Of a stretch of 64,000 nt of DNA, positions 11,377-24,700 are shown one piece after another (position 1 is the first letter of the stretch; each line of letters begins with the position of its first letter). Below the pieces are notes generated by a model. The model saw nothing but the letters and a program-made list of their open reading frames with translations, was not told the origin of the DNA and did not search any database. Made by a program: the position numbers and the translations under genes. Origin of the DNA: Daphnia pulex (Eukaryota; Arthropoda; Branchiopoda; Diplostraca; Daphniidae); the NCBI RefSeq assembly GCF_021134715.1, contig NC_060024.1:9920001-9984000 (forward strand), read 5' to 3'.

Positions 11377-14300
11377 ATGAAAATTCTACTCGTCATCAGT
11401 AAGTAAATTACAGACTAAAAAAATTAAAAATGTCGATCGAAAAGAGAAATTCTCTGAGTGCTCACAAACTATTCCAAGGGCGGCTTATCTCGTGCTGAAA
11501 GCTACAGAAAAAATAAGATATGAGATGTGGCAATCGCTCGTTCCAAGTGCCGGCCGGCGTCTTAAAAATGAACGACGTGAAAATAACTGAAAATTTGACT
11601 TAAAAAAATCTTTCTTTCTCTTTTCTTTTTACTTACTACCAATCACGAATAGCGATATTTGCGGCAACGGCTTGGGCAGCCGATCCATGGCCAAACCGCA
11701 TTCCCGACAACTTGGCGTTATGTTACGTAAACAAAACCATCAGCGACCAATTCCGCCGGATGCCCGCATCCATAGAGAACTTGGTAGCCCTCATCCGAAA
11801 AGTCGAAGCTCATCCCGACACCGCTCTATGGCCGATTGGAAAGATGGCCAGCACACTAATCCACAGGTACCGTCTCATCCTTTAACGCCAACTTTAAAAC
11901 AGATAGACCTTTTTTCTTAAATCTGAAAATTTAAAAAAATATTTAATACGTAAAGATTTCGTTACGATGGAATCATTGACATTCCTGATGGTGCTGGACC
12001 CGACGTTGTTCCGGTCGTCAACGAACGCGCTGAAAGTGACAAATACCGCCTCCAATGGAAGCTAGTACCTGGAACAGCTTCCGACTTCCCGGAATCCTCA
12101 TTGACCATGGAAGAAAAGGTAAACAAAATTTCAACAAACAAAAAATAAATATTATCCCGTAGATTTTGAGGCACAAAAATGTAGGCGACTCATTTTTATA
12201 AAATAAAATCCAAAAAGAAAAAAGAAAAAAAAAGGAAAAAGAAAAAAAGAAAAGGAGAGATAATGCTTGTTCTAAACTTATCTACTGTCTGTGCTGTGCG
12301 TGTGTAAAGACTATGACAAAGATTTGACCTCACAGCCATGCATTTTCGTGTAGGTGTTTGTTCAGCCCCACCTGTAAAGATAATTATTCTTTTACTAGTC
12401 GATTGCGAAGACCAAGTGCCGTATTACGCTACAAACCTAGAATTATAATCCTTTTTCTATTTCTTTTTTTGTGTGAACGTTGATTAAAGTGTTCACTGCA
12501 CTGGATGCTATCTTACACGGTTAACCACACGGCGAGTGCAGAAAAAACCGCACCACCTGTTTCTCGGTCCTTCGCCAACCCCCAGCAGCCAGCCGCCGAT
12601 TCTGAACCTGACCATTCTCATCACGTGGAAGAAGATGTCGTAGAGAATGAGAATCAACCTGATGAGTAAGTATTGAAATTGTTGACGACGGACACTCTAC
12701 CTAGACTGAGGACGTATTCAATTTATAATAGGGATCTCGTGGAACCGGAGCACGATCACGAAGGTGTTGAACATGAGGAAGAGGTGCCAGTTGATGAGCC
12801 GGTAGATGAGCCGGTAGATGAGCCAGTAGATGAGCCAGTAGATGAGCCAGTAGATGAGCCAGTAGATGAGCCAGTAGATGAGCCAGTAGATGAGCCAGTA
12901 GAGGAGCCAGATGTGGAACTGACAGAAGATGTACCAGAAGATTTACCCGAAGACACGGAAAATATCTTTGGAGAAGATACCGTAGAGACTGGGGGTGAAG
13001 ACTACGGCCCAGTTGATGACAATAGCGAAAGTGAATCAGACGGCTGGAAGCGTAAGCGTCGCCAAACTGAAACCTTGGCCGCTCAGCCAATGGAAGTCGG
13101 TATCGTTCACACCAAGTATGGCACAGTAGCAGCTGGCCCGGTCCTGACTGGTATCGCTGCCGGAAGTGAACCTCAAAGCGCTCCGGTAATCTCCATTCAA
13201 TTGCATCAAACGATTCATTAACATAAAAATCTTCCTTTACTTTTGTTGTAGTTGAAAGAGCTCATCAAAGATCCGCAAATGGAACTTTCGCCAAGCTCAC
13301 TGGAGAGGGTTGTTCAGAGTATTTGGGTGGCTACGCTCGCAGGTATTTTTTCGTTCAATCCATACAAAATCTTTTACTGTTCCACAATCCAAAACGTCGT
13401 CATGTTTAGGTGATATTGCACAAACTTCTCTTCTGAGAACACCCAAGAACCTTCCAAGTTTCGGACCACGAGGACAGTGGAATTGCACACTGTGCCCGCG
13501 TGAGTACAAGCTGGAAACCAGAGAACATTCCATGTTGACCAACGCCGAATTTTATGGTGGTGTTGATGGTGAGAATCAGAAAAATCTTGAACCTAGACAA
13601 AACGAATGTAACATTTGTTAATATTGGCATTAGGTTTGCTGATGGCTCAACGTATGGCTACCTGGGATTCGAGCAGCTATTTGAAACTTTCGGCCGTCCT
13701 GGAAATGTACTATTCTGAGACTGGTATCCATGGTGACTCAAAGTTCCGCGCTTGCAACCGCCTCTACAATTACAGAGACTCAGATATTGTAGATCAGGCC
13801 ATGCTCAAAGAACAGGTGCGCTGAATGCTCTGCAGTTAAAAAAAAAATTCAACTTTAATTTAATTGATCAAATTAATTGTAGTCTCTTAACGCTGCTTTG
13901 GTCCTGTACTCACGCGGCATTGACGGCGCTCCGACTGTTCTTCCCGGAGTTAAACCTGCGGATCAAATCGGCCAATATGTCAACACAACCATGAACGAAA
14001 TTAATTCTTTTTTGGACCAATACCTAAGTAAATAATTTTTGTTGGTTTCACGGATAATTTTCGGGATTTTAAACTTTTTTTTTTTCTTTGCAGGCAACTC
14101 AAACATCGTAGATTTCACCCAGTGCAAAGGACCTTACGCCCTATCGACGGCCGAAGCTACACCAGCCACTTACACTGATCTTACCTTCGTATTCGATCAA
14201 ATCGCGGATGCCAAAAGCCTTTACAGCCAGAAAGATCTCGCTGCGTAAGTCTGAATGTCTTTGAAACAAATAATTACAATCATAATACTAAAACATGTAA

Positions 14301-15692
14301 TTTAAAACGTTATACAGAGCTTTAGCTTTGGCGTTGGATGTCCAACTGGGCGGCAGCCGAATGGAAGCTGTGTCAAGTAAAGACGGAACTCCTTTCCTGG
14401 ATCTCAACGCTACTCGCAATCGAGCCGAATTAGCTTGCAAATTCATCAGCCTCCCTATTGGTATACAAATTTGACATGGATTTAATTTCAATTTCATAAA
14501 TTGTACGCATAACACTCACCAAAATTGCAGGAACCAGTGAACGTCGTGTAGCTGACACTTTGGATCGAACTCGCACTCGTATTTTGGCCGAAAGGTCTTC
14601 AGAAAAGGCCAACAAAATTGGTGGCACCAACACTCGCGCCATCCTATTTTTCGTGACCACCAGCATCTCAAACGAGAAAGACAAAATCAAATCTGTTTTG
14701 TTGAAAATGCTCGGCGAAATGCCAGGTCATTATCTCGAATGTTGGAAAAAAAGTCAGAAAAAAGTTAAAAGTAAAACGACAATTATTTTTAGATGTTCAC
14801 ATCATGTTCGCCACTTTGGGCAATCCCGAAGAACTTCGTCCATTTGTAGCCAATTTCGATCGCGACATTATCCGCATGACCCAGTTCACTAAGTATCACG
14901 AAGCTGCCCCCGAAATCGCCAAGCGCTTAGCTACAGGTATGCAGAAAGATAAAATTTGCCATCAATTGATTTCAAATTTCTTTATGTTTTCATTGTTGAC
15001 ATTCAACAGTCGGTGCTCGTCTGACATATCCCGAGTGCAAAGACATTAGTTCTAGCTCCAACTCCACTGAGGCCAAATATATGTACACAGGACTCCTCAA
15101 CACTTACACCACCCAATACTTCCGTCTGGGCCCAGAAAGTTTTTACAGCAGCAACGAACTGCGCTTGTGGGTCAGTTACCTTTCCTTGTTTAGTTTCAAA
15201 TGAGATAACAAGTACGTACTTAAATGTGTTGACTTGTAACGCGTTCCGCCCCTATTTAACAGTTCAAGAGCACGTACGGCATGGCAAGGTTCTGCGTTTC
15301 GACCACTAAGGAACGTCCAGGAAACGGAGATCTCTGCAAGACCGCATTGAAAGCCGGTGAAACCGTCGAGTTTAAATTCATGCAGCCGTGTGGTAAAATG
15401 GTACCGGATCAGTGTTCAAACATCTACATTTCGGCTGCTCCCACCAACATTAACGACGATTTGCCCTGCGCAGGTACAAATTAAAATTTTTAACTTAAAA
15501 ATGCTTTAGGATTTCTATGATTACGTTATTTGTTTTACCTTTTATTCAGATAAAGACTGCCATACGCCGGATCAAGTCAAATTCACGTTCAGCCACTCCG
15601 GCATGCGTTGCAACAGCGCTGTGGCAGGCGCAGTTCTGTCTCATTTGACTCTAGCTTTAGCTGCATTGATGACTTGGTTCCTCAATCGTTAA
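11377..15692 (+). CDS. Large secreted, GPI-anchor-like protein with acidic repeat and vWA-like domain
   Basis: Sixteen coding exons: 11377-11398, 11653-11866, 11956-12118, 12490-12665, 12732-13185, 13252-13342, 13410-13568, 13634-13815, 13883-14027, 14094-14244, 14318-14460, 14531-14725, 14793-14936, 15010-15170, 15263-15473, 15550-15692. All phases agree, giving 917 residues. In order: a signal peptide (MKILLVITIFAATAWA); a cysteine-poor N-terminal domain; an acidic region at about 190-290 with ten VDEP-type repeats; a polybasic KRKRR at about 296-300 that looks like a furin-type site; a central domain; a Rossmann/vWA-like stretch at about 645-745 (AILFFVTTSIS, VHIMFATLG) that lacks a DxSxS metal site; a cysteine-rich part; and a C-terminal hydrophobic tail ending LNR after small residues, typical of GPI anchoring. 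The architecture (cleavable, vWA-like, anchored) is reminiscent of calcium-channel alpha2-delta proteins, but I cannot assign it. Function unknown. Confidence 0.8.
12790..12909 (+). repeat. 12-bp coding minisatellite, 10 units
   Basis: Ten tandem copies of GTAGATGAGCCA or close variants encode nine VDEP units and one VEEP. The first three units use CCG or GTT variants while the middle ones are identical, a pattern expected of recent expansion by slippage or unequal exchange. It lies inside exon 5 of the vWA-like gene and keeps frame because the unit is four codons. Confidence 0.95.
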
Positions 15693-15946
15693 CAGCGCAG
15701 AAGCCTAAAAATAAGCATTAAAATAACAGAATAGATTGTTTTAACAACCCATGATGATCAATCAATGAAAATAACACAAAATAACATCCCAAGTAGTCCG
15801 AAAAATCTTTCATTAAAAAAAAAAAGGAAAAATACACGTGTGAAAAAAAGACAAATTGACGACACTGCGTGTATTAATGAGTAGCAATTATGAAAAAAAA
15901 GATTGGAATTGTGTTTGTGACTTTATAATCACGAATATCAAGATCT

Positions 15947-18900
15947 TCATTTGCCAATTCGTTGGACGGACCACTCTTGTTGACAGAGAGGACAGCGGTT
16001 ATTTTGCTTGACCTGAATTAAAGGGCGAGAAATCACGTTTAACTCATTTTGCACAATACATTATAAACAATTATGTTACCCATAATTTCATGCAGCAGTT
16101 GTGAAATGAATGGTTGCATTCGCCCCAGATGACTACACACTCCTCCTGTTCCTTGTCGTTTCTATTTTCGGCCTGGCAACGTAGGCATGCATCTGAATTG
16201 AGTACAAATTAAAGAAATTATTTTTATCTTTTCCTCGCTTTGTTGTAAATGGGGTTGGAAAAGTTTTTAAAAAACTAACAGCTTTGAGAATTTAAAATAG
16301 AAAAGGTTATCGGAGCTATCGATGTCGTCACTTTGTTGGGAGAGGTCGTGAGCGGCTCGTTCACTGCACTCTTTCGACCTTCGACTATCCTTTTTCCAAC
16401 GAAGGACTAGGACAACATTTTAGACTTCAATTTCCTGTTATCCAAACAATTCCATAATAGGGAAAAAAGAAATTCAATGTTGACTTTCTCTTTTAAAATT
16501 TAAACTTGTAACATTTTACTCGATTTTTCTGTTAATTTATCATCATCTTCTAGCGTTACTCGATCCGGAAAACACTTAAACATTGGACTTTGAACCAAAG
16601 TTCACGCTGCTTTGTATGGTTACTACTCAATATCATTTCATCACCACTATGTCTTTCATATGAAGCTCGAAAAATATTCTCTTATACCGTTAGGTTACAA
16701 CGACAACTCGCTCGAAGGCGATTGTTCCAAAAAGATGTAGAAAACCAAGAAAAAAAGAATTTTTGTCTTCCTCTTCATTCCTGTTCTTCTTTAGGTTAAT
16801 CGGGTTATGGAATAGGGGGTTTGATCTTGGGTTATTTGGGCGTCATCTTGGCTGGTACTCTGGGGGGAGGGATACCGTATTTCCAACTAAAAAGGGAGAA
16901 ATCCACCACGTCCTTCACCGTACCAGGCAAAGAACTGGTACGGAGCACATCTCCGTGGAAAGACGATAAACATCCCTCCATGTTTTTATGCCTATGACCT
17001 GTATATTTAAGAAAGCCAAAAAGGGGAAAAGGGGCAACAAGAAATATACCAAGGGATAAACACCACCCTATGTAAAATCTTATCTAAAGATGTGGAGGGT
17101 ATCAACCCAAGAGCCAGACAGAGTATACTCAAAAGCAATTGAAAGTCAGTTTGTCAAGTTCAACGTCGTGTTATCGATTATTTACGGCAGGTGGAGCCAG
17201 TTTTCTCTTTTTATAACGTTGAAGTTATTGGCAAATTCAGAGTGGGTTTTTTTATTTTGTTACTAATGAAATCTTGTTGGCTCATTTAGGCCTACAGGGG
17301 GTTCCGATATACTTCGACGCTGGAAAGCCCACAATCTCCCAAAAGACCTATTTATGGTTTTTAACTTTCTTACCTGTATAAGAACCTATCCACCCCCTGA
17401 TATATTAAGGGGAGAAAATCCTGCTCAAACTGCTTTCGACCGGTTCAAACTAGGCCGAGAACGTTATTAACCTTTCAATTTCTCCCTCTCAAAAGACCAT
17501 CACTTAAACTTAAAAATTCACTTTCACTATGTTAAAGTCAATATTGACCTACTCATGGAGTGTGAAAAATTATTTTTGAGTCTGATTTTAAATTGCGATT
17601 TCGACCAGAATAGAAATCAGGAGTAGTGGGGGTCTGGGGGATAGCGATCCTTCTGTGGAAAACTATGACGTAATCCTAATTTAATTTTAAAACCAAAATA
17701 AATCGATTAAAAAAAAAAGGCCGAAGATCCCAGTAGGAATAAAAACCGGAAAAAAGAGGATTCGTCAAAAACATTTTGGGGGTTGGCGATGTGACGTGTG
17801 GTTAGGCTGAGCGTACTTCTCGCGATAGAAGATGAAAAAGAAGGAGGGATGAAACAAACTTGAAGAAACCGAGCGGCGCAGGGTAGGCCGTGCTGAGAAG
17901 TATAAAAAGACATGCGGACCCCACTAGCTCATCACACACATCCACTCGAATCCTGCGTCAACACAGCTCTTCAAGGCGTCCTCTATTTCTCCAGGCATTT
18001 GTAAGTTTAATTTTAGTTAGTGTTTTGAAACTCTGTTTTTTTTTTTTGTTATTTGTAACTTTGTGTTTACTCGAGCGGCGGAATCCAAGTCAAATAACAC
18101 TCCGATTTATGTAAAATGTTTGTGAAGACGTTCGATTGTCTTAAAACAACCAAACCATCTGTGTTAAGATTTTTAAATCTCGAATCCATTCTATTGTCTA
18201 ACAAGTTGCAAGATTGAAATTCCAAGCGCTTTAACAATTAGTTACTAATTCGTTTAAAAGGAGGCGTGATTGTTTAAAATGACTTTTTAATTAATCTCAT
18301 ATTATTAAATGTGTTTTAACTGGAAAAACCCGATTCTCTTGCGATTTTGGAGAAACCCAGTTTCTAATCGCTGACCCTATTTCTTTACTTTTCGACCTTG
18401 CAGAGAGTCCAAGAGCGTACGTGGATTAGGAGGTGAAAGAAAACTCCCCAAAGATGTCTACGGTACTAGGTCAGCAACCTTCAATTTGGTGCGATATCGA
18501 AGCTGTTGCCGAAGATAGACAAAACTGCCAAATGGAATCAGACAGCAGTAAAATTCACGCCATCATGCTGGCCGCCGAAAAGCGTGAAACTAGAAACAGA
18601 GACAGTGGGTGCGACTTGAGTTCCACGGGCACCGATTCACCCTCAAGTTACCGGTGGATTAAAGATGACAATTCCACTGGATCCTATTCCTGTTCCAGCT
18701 GCGAAGCCACTGTCGATCAAACTTCCGTAGTTTACCAACAGCTGGCTGAAACGTTGGCTCAAGCTCGACTCAACAATTCCGATTCAAAAGACCCGTTAGC
18801 TATACCTTCCACTTCAATGGTCGTCAGCGAATCGTTGATTGCTCTGAATCCAATCATGCCAGCTGACTCGAAAGAAGAAGACAATATGGCAATGGAAAAT

Positions 18901-21268
18901 CCCGACGAAAATAAAGACAACGATAGGCTGTCCAATGTCTCACAGATCATTACGTTCCCAGATCCTTCATTTAAAATGGAACCCGCAAGTCGCAAAAGTC
19001 GTGGAAGGCTTTTCCCTCAAGTGTTGGCTTCGCTGGCCCTGGCCATAGCAGCTTTGATCGAGGGGTACTCATCTGGCTATACTTCTCCTGCCCTAGCTTC
19101 TATGACACAACCCAACAGTTCTATTCCCGTAAACGACCAAGAGGTTAGTAACTAGACTAAAATCCCTAATACCAAACAAAAACTAACTGGAAATCATTCA
19201 ATTCTTAGGCGTCATGGATCGGGAGCTTAATGCCGCTTAACGCTCTAATCGGTGGCATTGTCGGTGGAAGTATTGTCGAGCATTTTGGCCGGAAGACGAC
19301 CATCATGGCTACCGGGCCACCATACATTTTGTGTAAGTAACGCAACAGTGTCATTGAATTCAAAATATTAATATTTGCTTTCTTCATCTAGCTTGGTTAC
19401 TCATCACGTTTGCTACAAACCTGCCCATGGTCTACGCCGGACGTTCAATCCAGGGATTTTGCGTGGGCCTTACTACCTTGACGCTGCCCATCTACTTGGG
19501 TGAAACTATTCAACCGGAGGTCAGAGGATCGCTGGGCCTGTTGCCCACCACGATAGGCAACATAGGCATCTTGTTTTGCTACATTCTGGGCTCCTACATC
19601 GACTGGAAAGTATTGGCGGCCATCGGAGCAGCTCTTCCTCTACCCTTTTTAGCTTTCATGTGGTTCATTCCGGAAACACCACGTTGGTACATCTCTAAAG
19701 GCCGTTATACCGAAGCTCGCGAATCTCTACAGTGGCTCCGTGGGGGCAAAACTAACGTTCAAGACGAGTTTCTCGAAATTGAAAACAATTACAAGAATCA
19801 GAGCGTCGGTGGTGGAGCCAGAGAACTTTTGAAAATTGCCTACCTACGGCCCCTACTCATTTCACTCGGACTCATGTTCTTTCAGCAACTTTCTGGCATC
19901 AACGCGGTCATCTTTTACACCGTGTCTATTTTTGAAAAATCTGGCGGAAGTGTAGATAGCAACCTCTCTTCCATCATTATTGGGTTGGCTAACTTTATGG
20001 CTACACTGGGCTCAAATATGGTCATCGACCGAGTAGGCCGTAAAGTTTTACTCAACATATCCGGATTCTTTATGGCAATCAGCCTCGGCGCATTGGGAGT
20101 CTTCTTCATTCTGCAACACCTTGAACATGATCTCGAACACGTCGGTTGGCTTCCACTGACTACATTCATAGTCTACATCGTCGCCTTTTCCATCGGTTAT
20201 GGACCTATCCCTTGGCTTATGGTACGTTATTAAAATGTGATGGCTGTTTGAAAAAAATTCAATCCTAACAAAATTTCTATTTGGCTAATTTAGATGGGAG
20301 AAATTTTCCCAAGCAAGGTTCGTGGTCACGCTGCATCTGTAGCTACAGCTTTCAACTGGGCTTGCAGCTTCGCAGTAACTAAATTCTTCAACGACCTGAT
20401 AGCGACGATCGGCGCCCATGGAGCGTTCTGGTTTTTTGGTTTCTTCTGCTTTATCAGCATCTTTTTCGTTATCTTCTTCGTACCAGAGACCAAGGGACAC
20501 AGTTTGGAGAGTATCGAGAAAAGTATGCTTGAAAAGAAACCGAAAAAAGATATCGAATCTACTAGGCTGTAAAGGCGACCAATTATTTTTCAACGTTGGA
20601 CGTCTTAACAGTGCGGACAATGTTTTTGTACATAAGACTATTCCTTTCTTTAATCAAATGATGTCTTCAATTCCTCAAATCTCTGAATGATCTGTTCTGT
20701 TCTACCTTATTTCTTCCCAGGAAAGTTTAAAGATAGCCTTATAATTAGGAATAGAACAATTAGGATTCGTTATTTATAAATACGACTGTTTCTCCTAATA
20801 CCCAGCAGACTACGAATCTTTTCTAATTGTTTTATCTTCCAAAATATTTATGTACATTACTACATCAGGCAGGGTACAGAACATTGTAAAATGGTAAACT
20901 TCTCATCAACCCCCATAACTACAACCTTGCCGACACCCCACCCCTTTAGTATTTAGTTGAAAATGTGAAAACCAGATAATTTCTGAATATTTTGTGAAAT
21001 GTAAATATACCAGAACCACAAATAAATTTTAAACATTTTCCTTTAAAATAGTTCTTGTCTCTAACCCTTCTTAACAAACATATTGAAATTGGGACTTACC
21101 CATAACTTGAACTCTGCAAATGGCACAAATTTCACACTCAACGTCCCAGCTCCACATAGCAACTGCATTCCACCGTTTCAATGAGAACATCTTTTCAGTT
21201 TTGACTACACAGTCATTACCAACTGTGGTTTTTTCCACTGATTTCTCCATATCAATATCATCTGCCAT
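15947..21268 (-). CDS. RNF7: RBX2/RNF7 (ROC2) RING-H2 subunit of cullin ligases
   Basis: Three coding exons on the minus strand: 21268-21100, 16192-16080 and 16012-15947. They join in phase to 115 residues, the usual length of the family. The translation has [18 protein letters not shown], the strand that inserts into the cullin, then [40 protein letters not shown] and the C-terminal [18 protein letters not shown]. These give the cysteine and histidine zinc ligands of the RING-H2 domain. RBX2 recruits E2 enzymes to cullin-5-type E3 complexes in nucleus and cytoplasm. The sequence matches the RBX2 rather than the RBX1 paralogue ([11 protein letters not shown] and QRIGK end). Odd feature: intron 1 is 4.9 kb and contains a whole sugar-transporter gene on the other strand. 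The promoter is shared head-to-head with shark. Confidence 0.94.
16193..17890. other. Part of RBX2 intron 1 upstream of the nested transporter
   Basis: About 1.7 kb of RBX2 intron that is also the 5' flank of the Tret1-like gene. No coding exon is supported. A TATCGATG motif near 16317 resembles half of the insect DRE element. Otherwise I see only A/T-rich unique sequence. Confidence 0.45.
17901..17907 (+). promoter_or_regulatory. TATA box of the nested transporter gene
   Basis: TATAAAA followed about 25-30 bases later by a plausible start region (CTCATCACACAC). The first untranslated exon then runs to 18000, where a GTAAGT donor occurs. The next exon begins at 18404 after a CAG acceptor, and the ATG is at 18454. 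The nested gene therefore has its own promoter inside the RBX2 intron. Confidence 0.65.
18454..20572 (+). CDS. Tret1: Tret1-like facilitated trehalose/sugar transporter (MFS)
   Basis: Coding exons 18454-19143, 19209-19332, 19392-20221 and 20294-20572 join in phase to 640 residues. The start is the ATG at 18454; an in-frame TAG lies 27 bases upstream. Residues 1 to about 185 are a serine/threonine- and acid-rich cytoplasmic extension, as in long Tret1 isoforms. The 12-helix major facilitator domain follows, with EHFGRKTT after TM2, PETPRW before the central loop, [12 protein letters not shown] in TM7, DRVGRK, GYGPIPW in TM10 and PETKGHS after TM12. These are sugar-porter signatures. Tret1 proteins move trehalose or glucose across the plasma membrane; the substrate here is inferred from similarity. 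The gene lies wholly within RBX2 intron 1 in antisense orientation. An AATAAA at about 21021 falls just before RBX2 exon 1. Confidence 0.93.
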
Positions 21269-21728
21269 TTTCTGCAGTAGAATAAAAAAACCTGTAAAAA
21301 AATAAACAAAAACATTTAACATGATTTTTAACATTGACTGACATATTGAAGTGAAAGCAATAGTTGCATTAAGGTTTGATTGGATATGATTGACAACTAT
21401 ACACAATAGAATGCAGGTACATAATCAAAAGATAAGAATGGGTAAAATAAGCTTACTTTTAGCTATATGAATTATGAACACAGAATTTTGGGCCAGTAAA
21501 AAATTGAAAACCACAGCAAAGGAGCTCTCAGAATTGTATGCTGAGATATTGTTTATGTCGTCTGCTAGCCCGCTCGGCGCTCGCTCAGCTGACTTATAAT
21601 CACAAGTGCATATTCGGTTCAATTTTGGTTCAGCCACTGACAGGAAGGAACTCCCTTTGACTACTCTCTGATAAAAATAACATGAAGAAAAATTTTGACT
21701 TTTAATCTAGCTCTTTTAACCTTTATAA
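21269..21728. promoter_or_regulatory. Bidirectional promoter region, RBX2 / shark
   Basis: 460 bases separate the two start codons of head-to-head genes. No TATA box is clear on either strand, as is common for housekeeping divergent promoters. The span includes 5' untranslated sequence of both genes. Confidence 0.5.
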
Positions 21729-24700
21729 ATGAATTTCAATACCATGTCTCGACGACCTTCAAGAGACGAAACTGACCAAGACCTAAGGTGGTTTCATGGG
21801 AAAATCAACAGGCAAGAGGCTGAAGCTCTACTTACTAATGGTCTGTTTAAAATAATATTTTTTTTTGTAGCCTATCTATTAAAATTGTGATCTTATTTTT
21901 CCATATTTATGCCTGCAGAAGATGACTCTGAAGGACTATTTTTGGTGAGAGAGAGCCCCACAGTTGATGGAGCTTTCATATTAAGTGTTCGTCACCAAGG
22001 AGAGCCCAGGCATTACCAAATAAATCGACATGGGGCTGATGCATTTTTTTCAATTGGTTTGCCATTGAAGCATTTTTTTACATTAATTTACATTCATTAT
22101 AAATTTTTTGTCCCCTTGCAGAAGATGGATACATTGTTCATGGCCTTGATGCTCTCATTACTCTTTGTCAGAAAGAGGGCTCTTCTATTTTTGGACCACT
22201 TAACCGACCTTGCAAAAAAGATTTGCCACCTGTTGATACAAGGTGTCATGGAAGATGTAATCTATTGCATAGAGCTACCAAAGAAGGTGATTGCCAAGCA
22301 TTTTTCATCTGTCTGAGATTCCCTTAGTATCAAGTATCAAGGTCACTACCAATTATTCAACAGGCAACCTAACTGTAGTATCAGAATTACTTCGAGGTGG
22401 CTCCTACAGGAGTATCGACGCTAAGAACGAAATTGGACAGACTGCAATCCATTTAGCTGCCTTTTTGGGGAATAATATGATTCTTAAACTTCTTATCCAA
22501 GGAGGAGGAAATGTCAATGTTAAGGATGATGCAGACCTCACTCCACTACATGTAATTAATAACAGTAGTTAAATCATTTATTAATACCCTTCCCTGTAGC
22601 TTATTTAATGATTAACCTCTCTTGAATTGTTTAGTATGCTTGTATACACAATCATCACGAATGCTTAAAGACTTTGCTGGAGTTCAAAGCTAGCCCTCAA
22701 ATCCGACACCGTTTGACCGGAATGGTTCCCCTTCACGAGGCTGCTAGTCGAGGACATCTCGATTGTGTGAAAATCATGATGGCAATGTCTGTAACACCAT
22801 TGTCACGCACTAAAGAAGATCAAACTCCCGCTGACTTAGCTAGAAAAAATGGTTTCTATCAATGCGCACGACGATTAGGTATGGATCACATTATTTCAAA
22901 GCTGATGGATTTCCTTAAATTGGTCTGTTTTATCACAGAGTCCTACAAACCTCCATTTCCGTTCACCAGAAAAGAGGACTGGTATCATGGACCCATCTCA
23001 CGACAGGAAACTGAGCGTCGTTTGAAAGAAGGCAGCGCCAAATACAATGAAGATAACTTTTTCTTAGTTCGGAGAAGTGCGAGCAAGCCAGGATTTTACG
23101 CTCTTTCCGTGCTCTACACTGGACGCGTCTTTCACTTTGAAATTTGCAAAAGAGGACAGTATTATTACGTCGATTACGGGCCGTACCTTGAATCACTCGA
23201 ACACGTCGTGGGTCACTACATGAATCACGCAGATGGCCTCCCTGCCGAATTACAACGACCCATCAAACCACCTCAGCCAGTGGTCGATGACAATTTCGCT
23301 TTTAAAACAGTAATTTTAAGGCTGCTTTTTTGTAGGACGAAGTATTTGATTATTAAATTTGTAACAGATTTCAAGACAAACACTCAGTCCACCGCCCTTA
23401 CCAAACCGAAACCTTCGTCGTTCACCGTCACCCAACGAGTCTGTCTGTAGTTCGTCAAAAGATGTTCCTAAACGCGTTGGTAAGAAAGAAATGGTTTTAC
23501 ATTGGGGGGGGTTGAATAAGGCACACATTTAAAAACTGTTGGTAAATCTTAATTTGCTGAACAGGAATTGTTACGAAGGAAGAGTTGGAGTTGTACGACA
23601 CACTTGGCGAGGGAGAATTTGGTTTCGTTTATAGGGGATCATTGCGCCAATCGAATGGAAACTCGGTAGTATATTTCTTATTCTAATCAACCGGTTTAAT
23701 ATATCATTTAAGTGTTTTCATCAAGATTCCTGTTGCGATAAAAACTCTGCGTGATGATCAAATTGAATCAAACCGAGAAGAATTTCTCCGCGAAGCACGG
23801 GTTATGATGGAATTACGAAATCCTAATATTGTCCGTCTAATTGCTCTTTGCAAAGGCCCTCCACTAATGATGGTATAATTCTTCCAAGTCAAGCTTTTAC
23901 GATAGGAAATGTAATATTGTTCTTCTTTATTCGATTTTAGGTTCAAGAGTTGGTGGCTTTGGGTTCTTTATTGGACTACTTGCTGGATCATCCCCACACA
24001 ATTAGTCCGCAGTTCGAGTTTCCTCTATGGGCTGGGCAGATCGCTGATGGTAGTTTTGAAAATTGTTATATTGTGATGTCGCATCCTTACTAAACTTGCT
24101 GTTTATTGATACAAAGGAATGCTCTATCTTGAACAAAGAAATTTTGTTCACCGTGATTTAGCAGCCAGAAATATTCTTTTGGCAACACGATATCAGGCGA
24201 AAATTAGCGATTTTGGCTTATCAAGAGTCTTGGGTGCTGGAGAAAGTTTCTATTCAGCATCAAAAGGTGGACGATGGCCGGTGAAATGGTAAGTGTATTT
24301 TACATCCAATCAGAATTTTGCTTTATTATTCACAATTTCAACTTTGGTATTTGGTAGGTATGCCCCAGAATCGATTAATTGTGGTATGTTTTCCCATGCA
24401 AGCGATGTTTGGAGTTACGGCGTCACCCTTTGGGAAACGTACAGCTTTGGCACGCAGCCATATGGAGAAATGTCCGGCGCCGAGGTAATATCTTCTTCCT
24501 ATCTGATTGAGATTGCGACTTAATTTTACATCCTCCCCACATAGGCTACAGAAGTAGTCGCACAGGGTGCACGTCTGCCGCAACCTGCTCGTTGCCCTAA
24601 TGATATCTACTCACTAATGCTTCGTTGCTGGTCGGAAAATCCGGATAATCGTCCAACGTTCGCTAATCTTGTGCAGCATTTTGCCTCTAGCGCCGAATAT

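Noticed and set aside
12701-13090. Long antisense frames over the VDEP repeat
   Set aside because: A 12-bp repeat keeps all frames open. The Ser/Gly/Thr and Leu/Ala/His repeats are shadows of the sense coding repeat.
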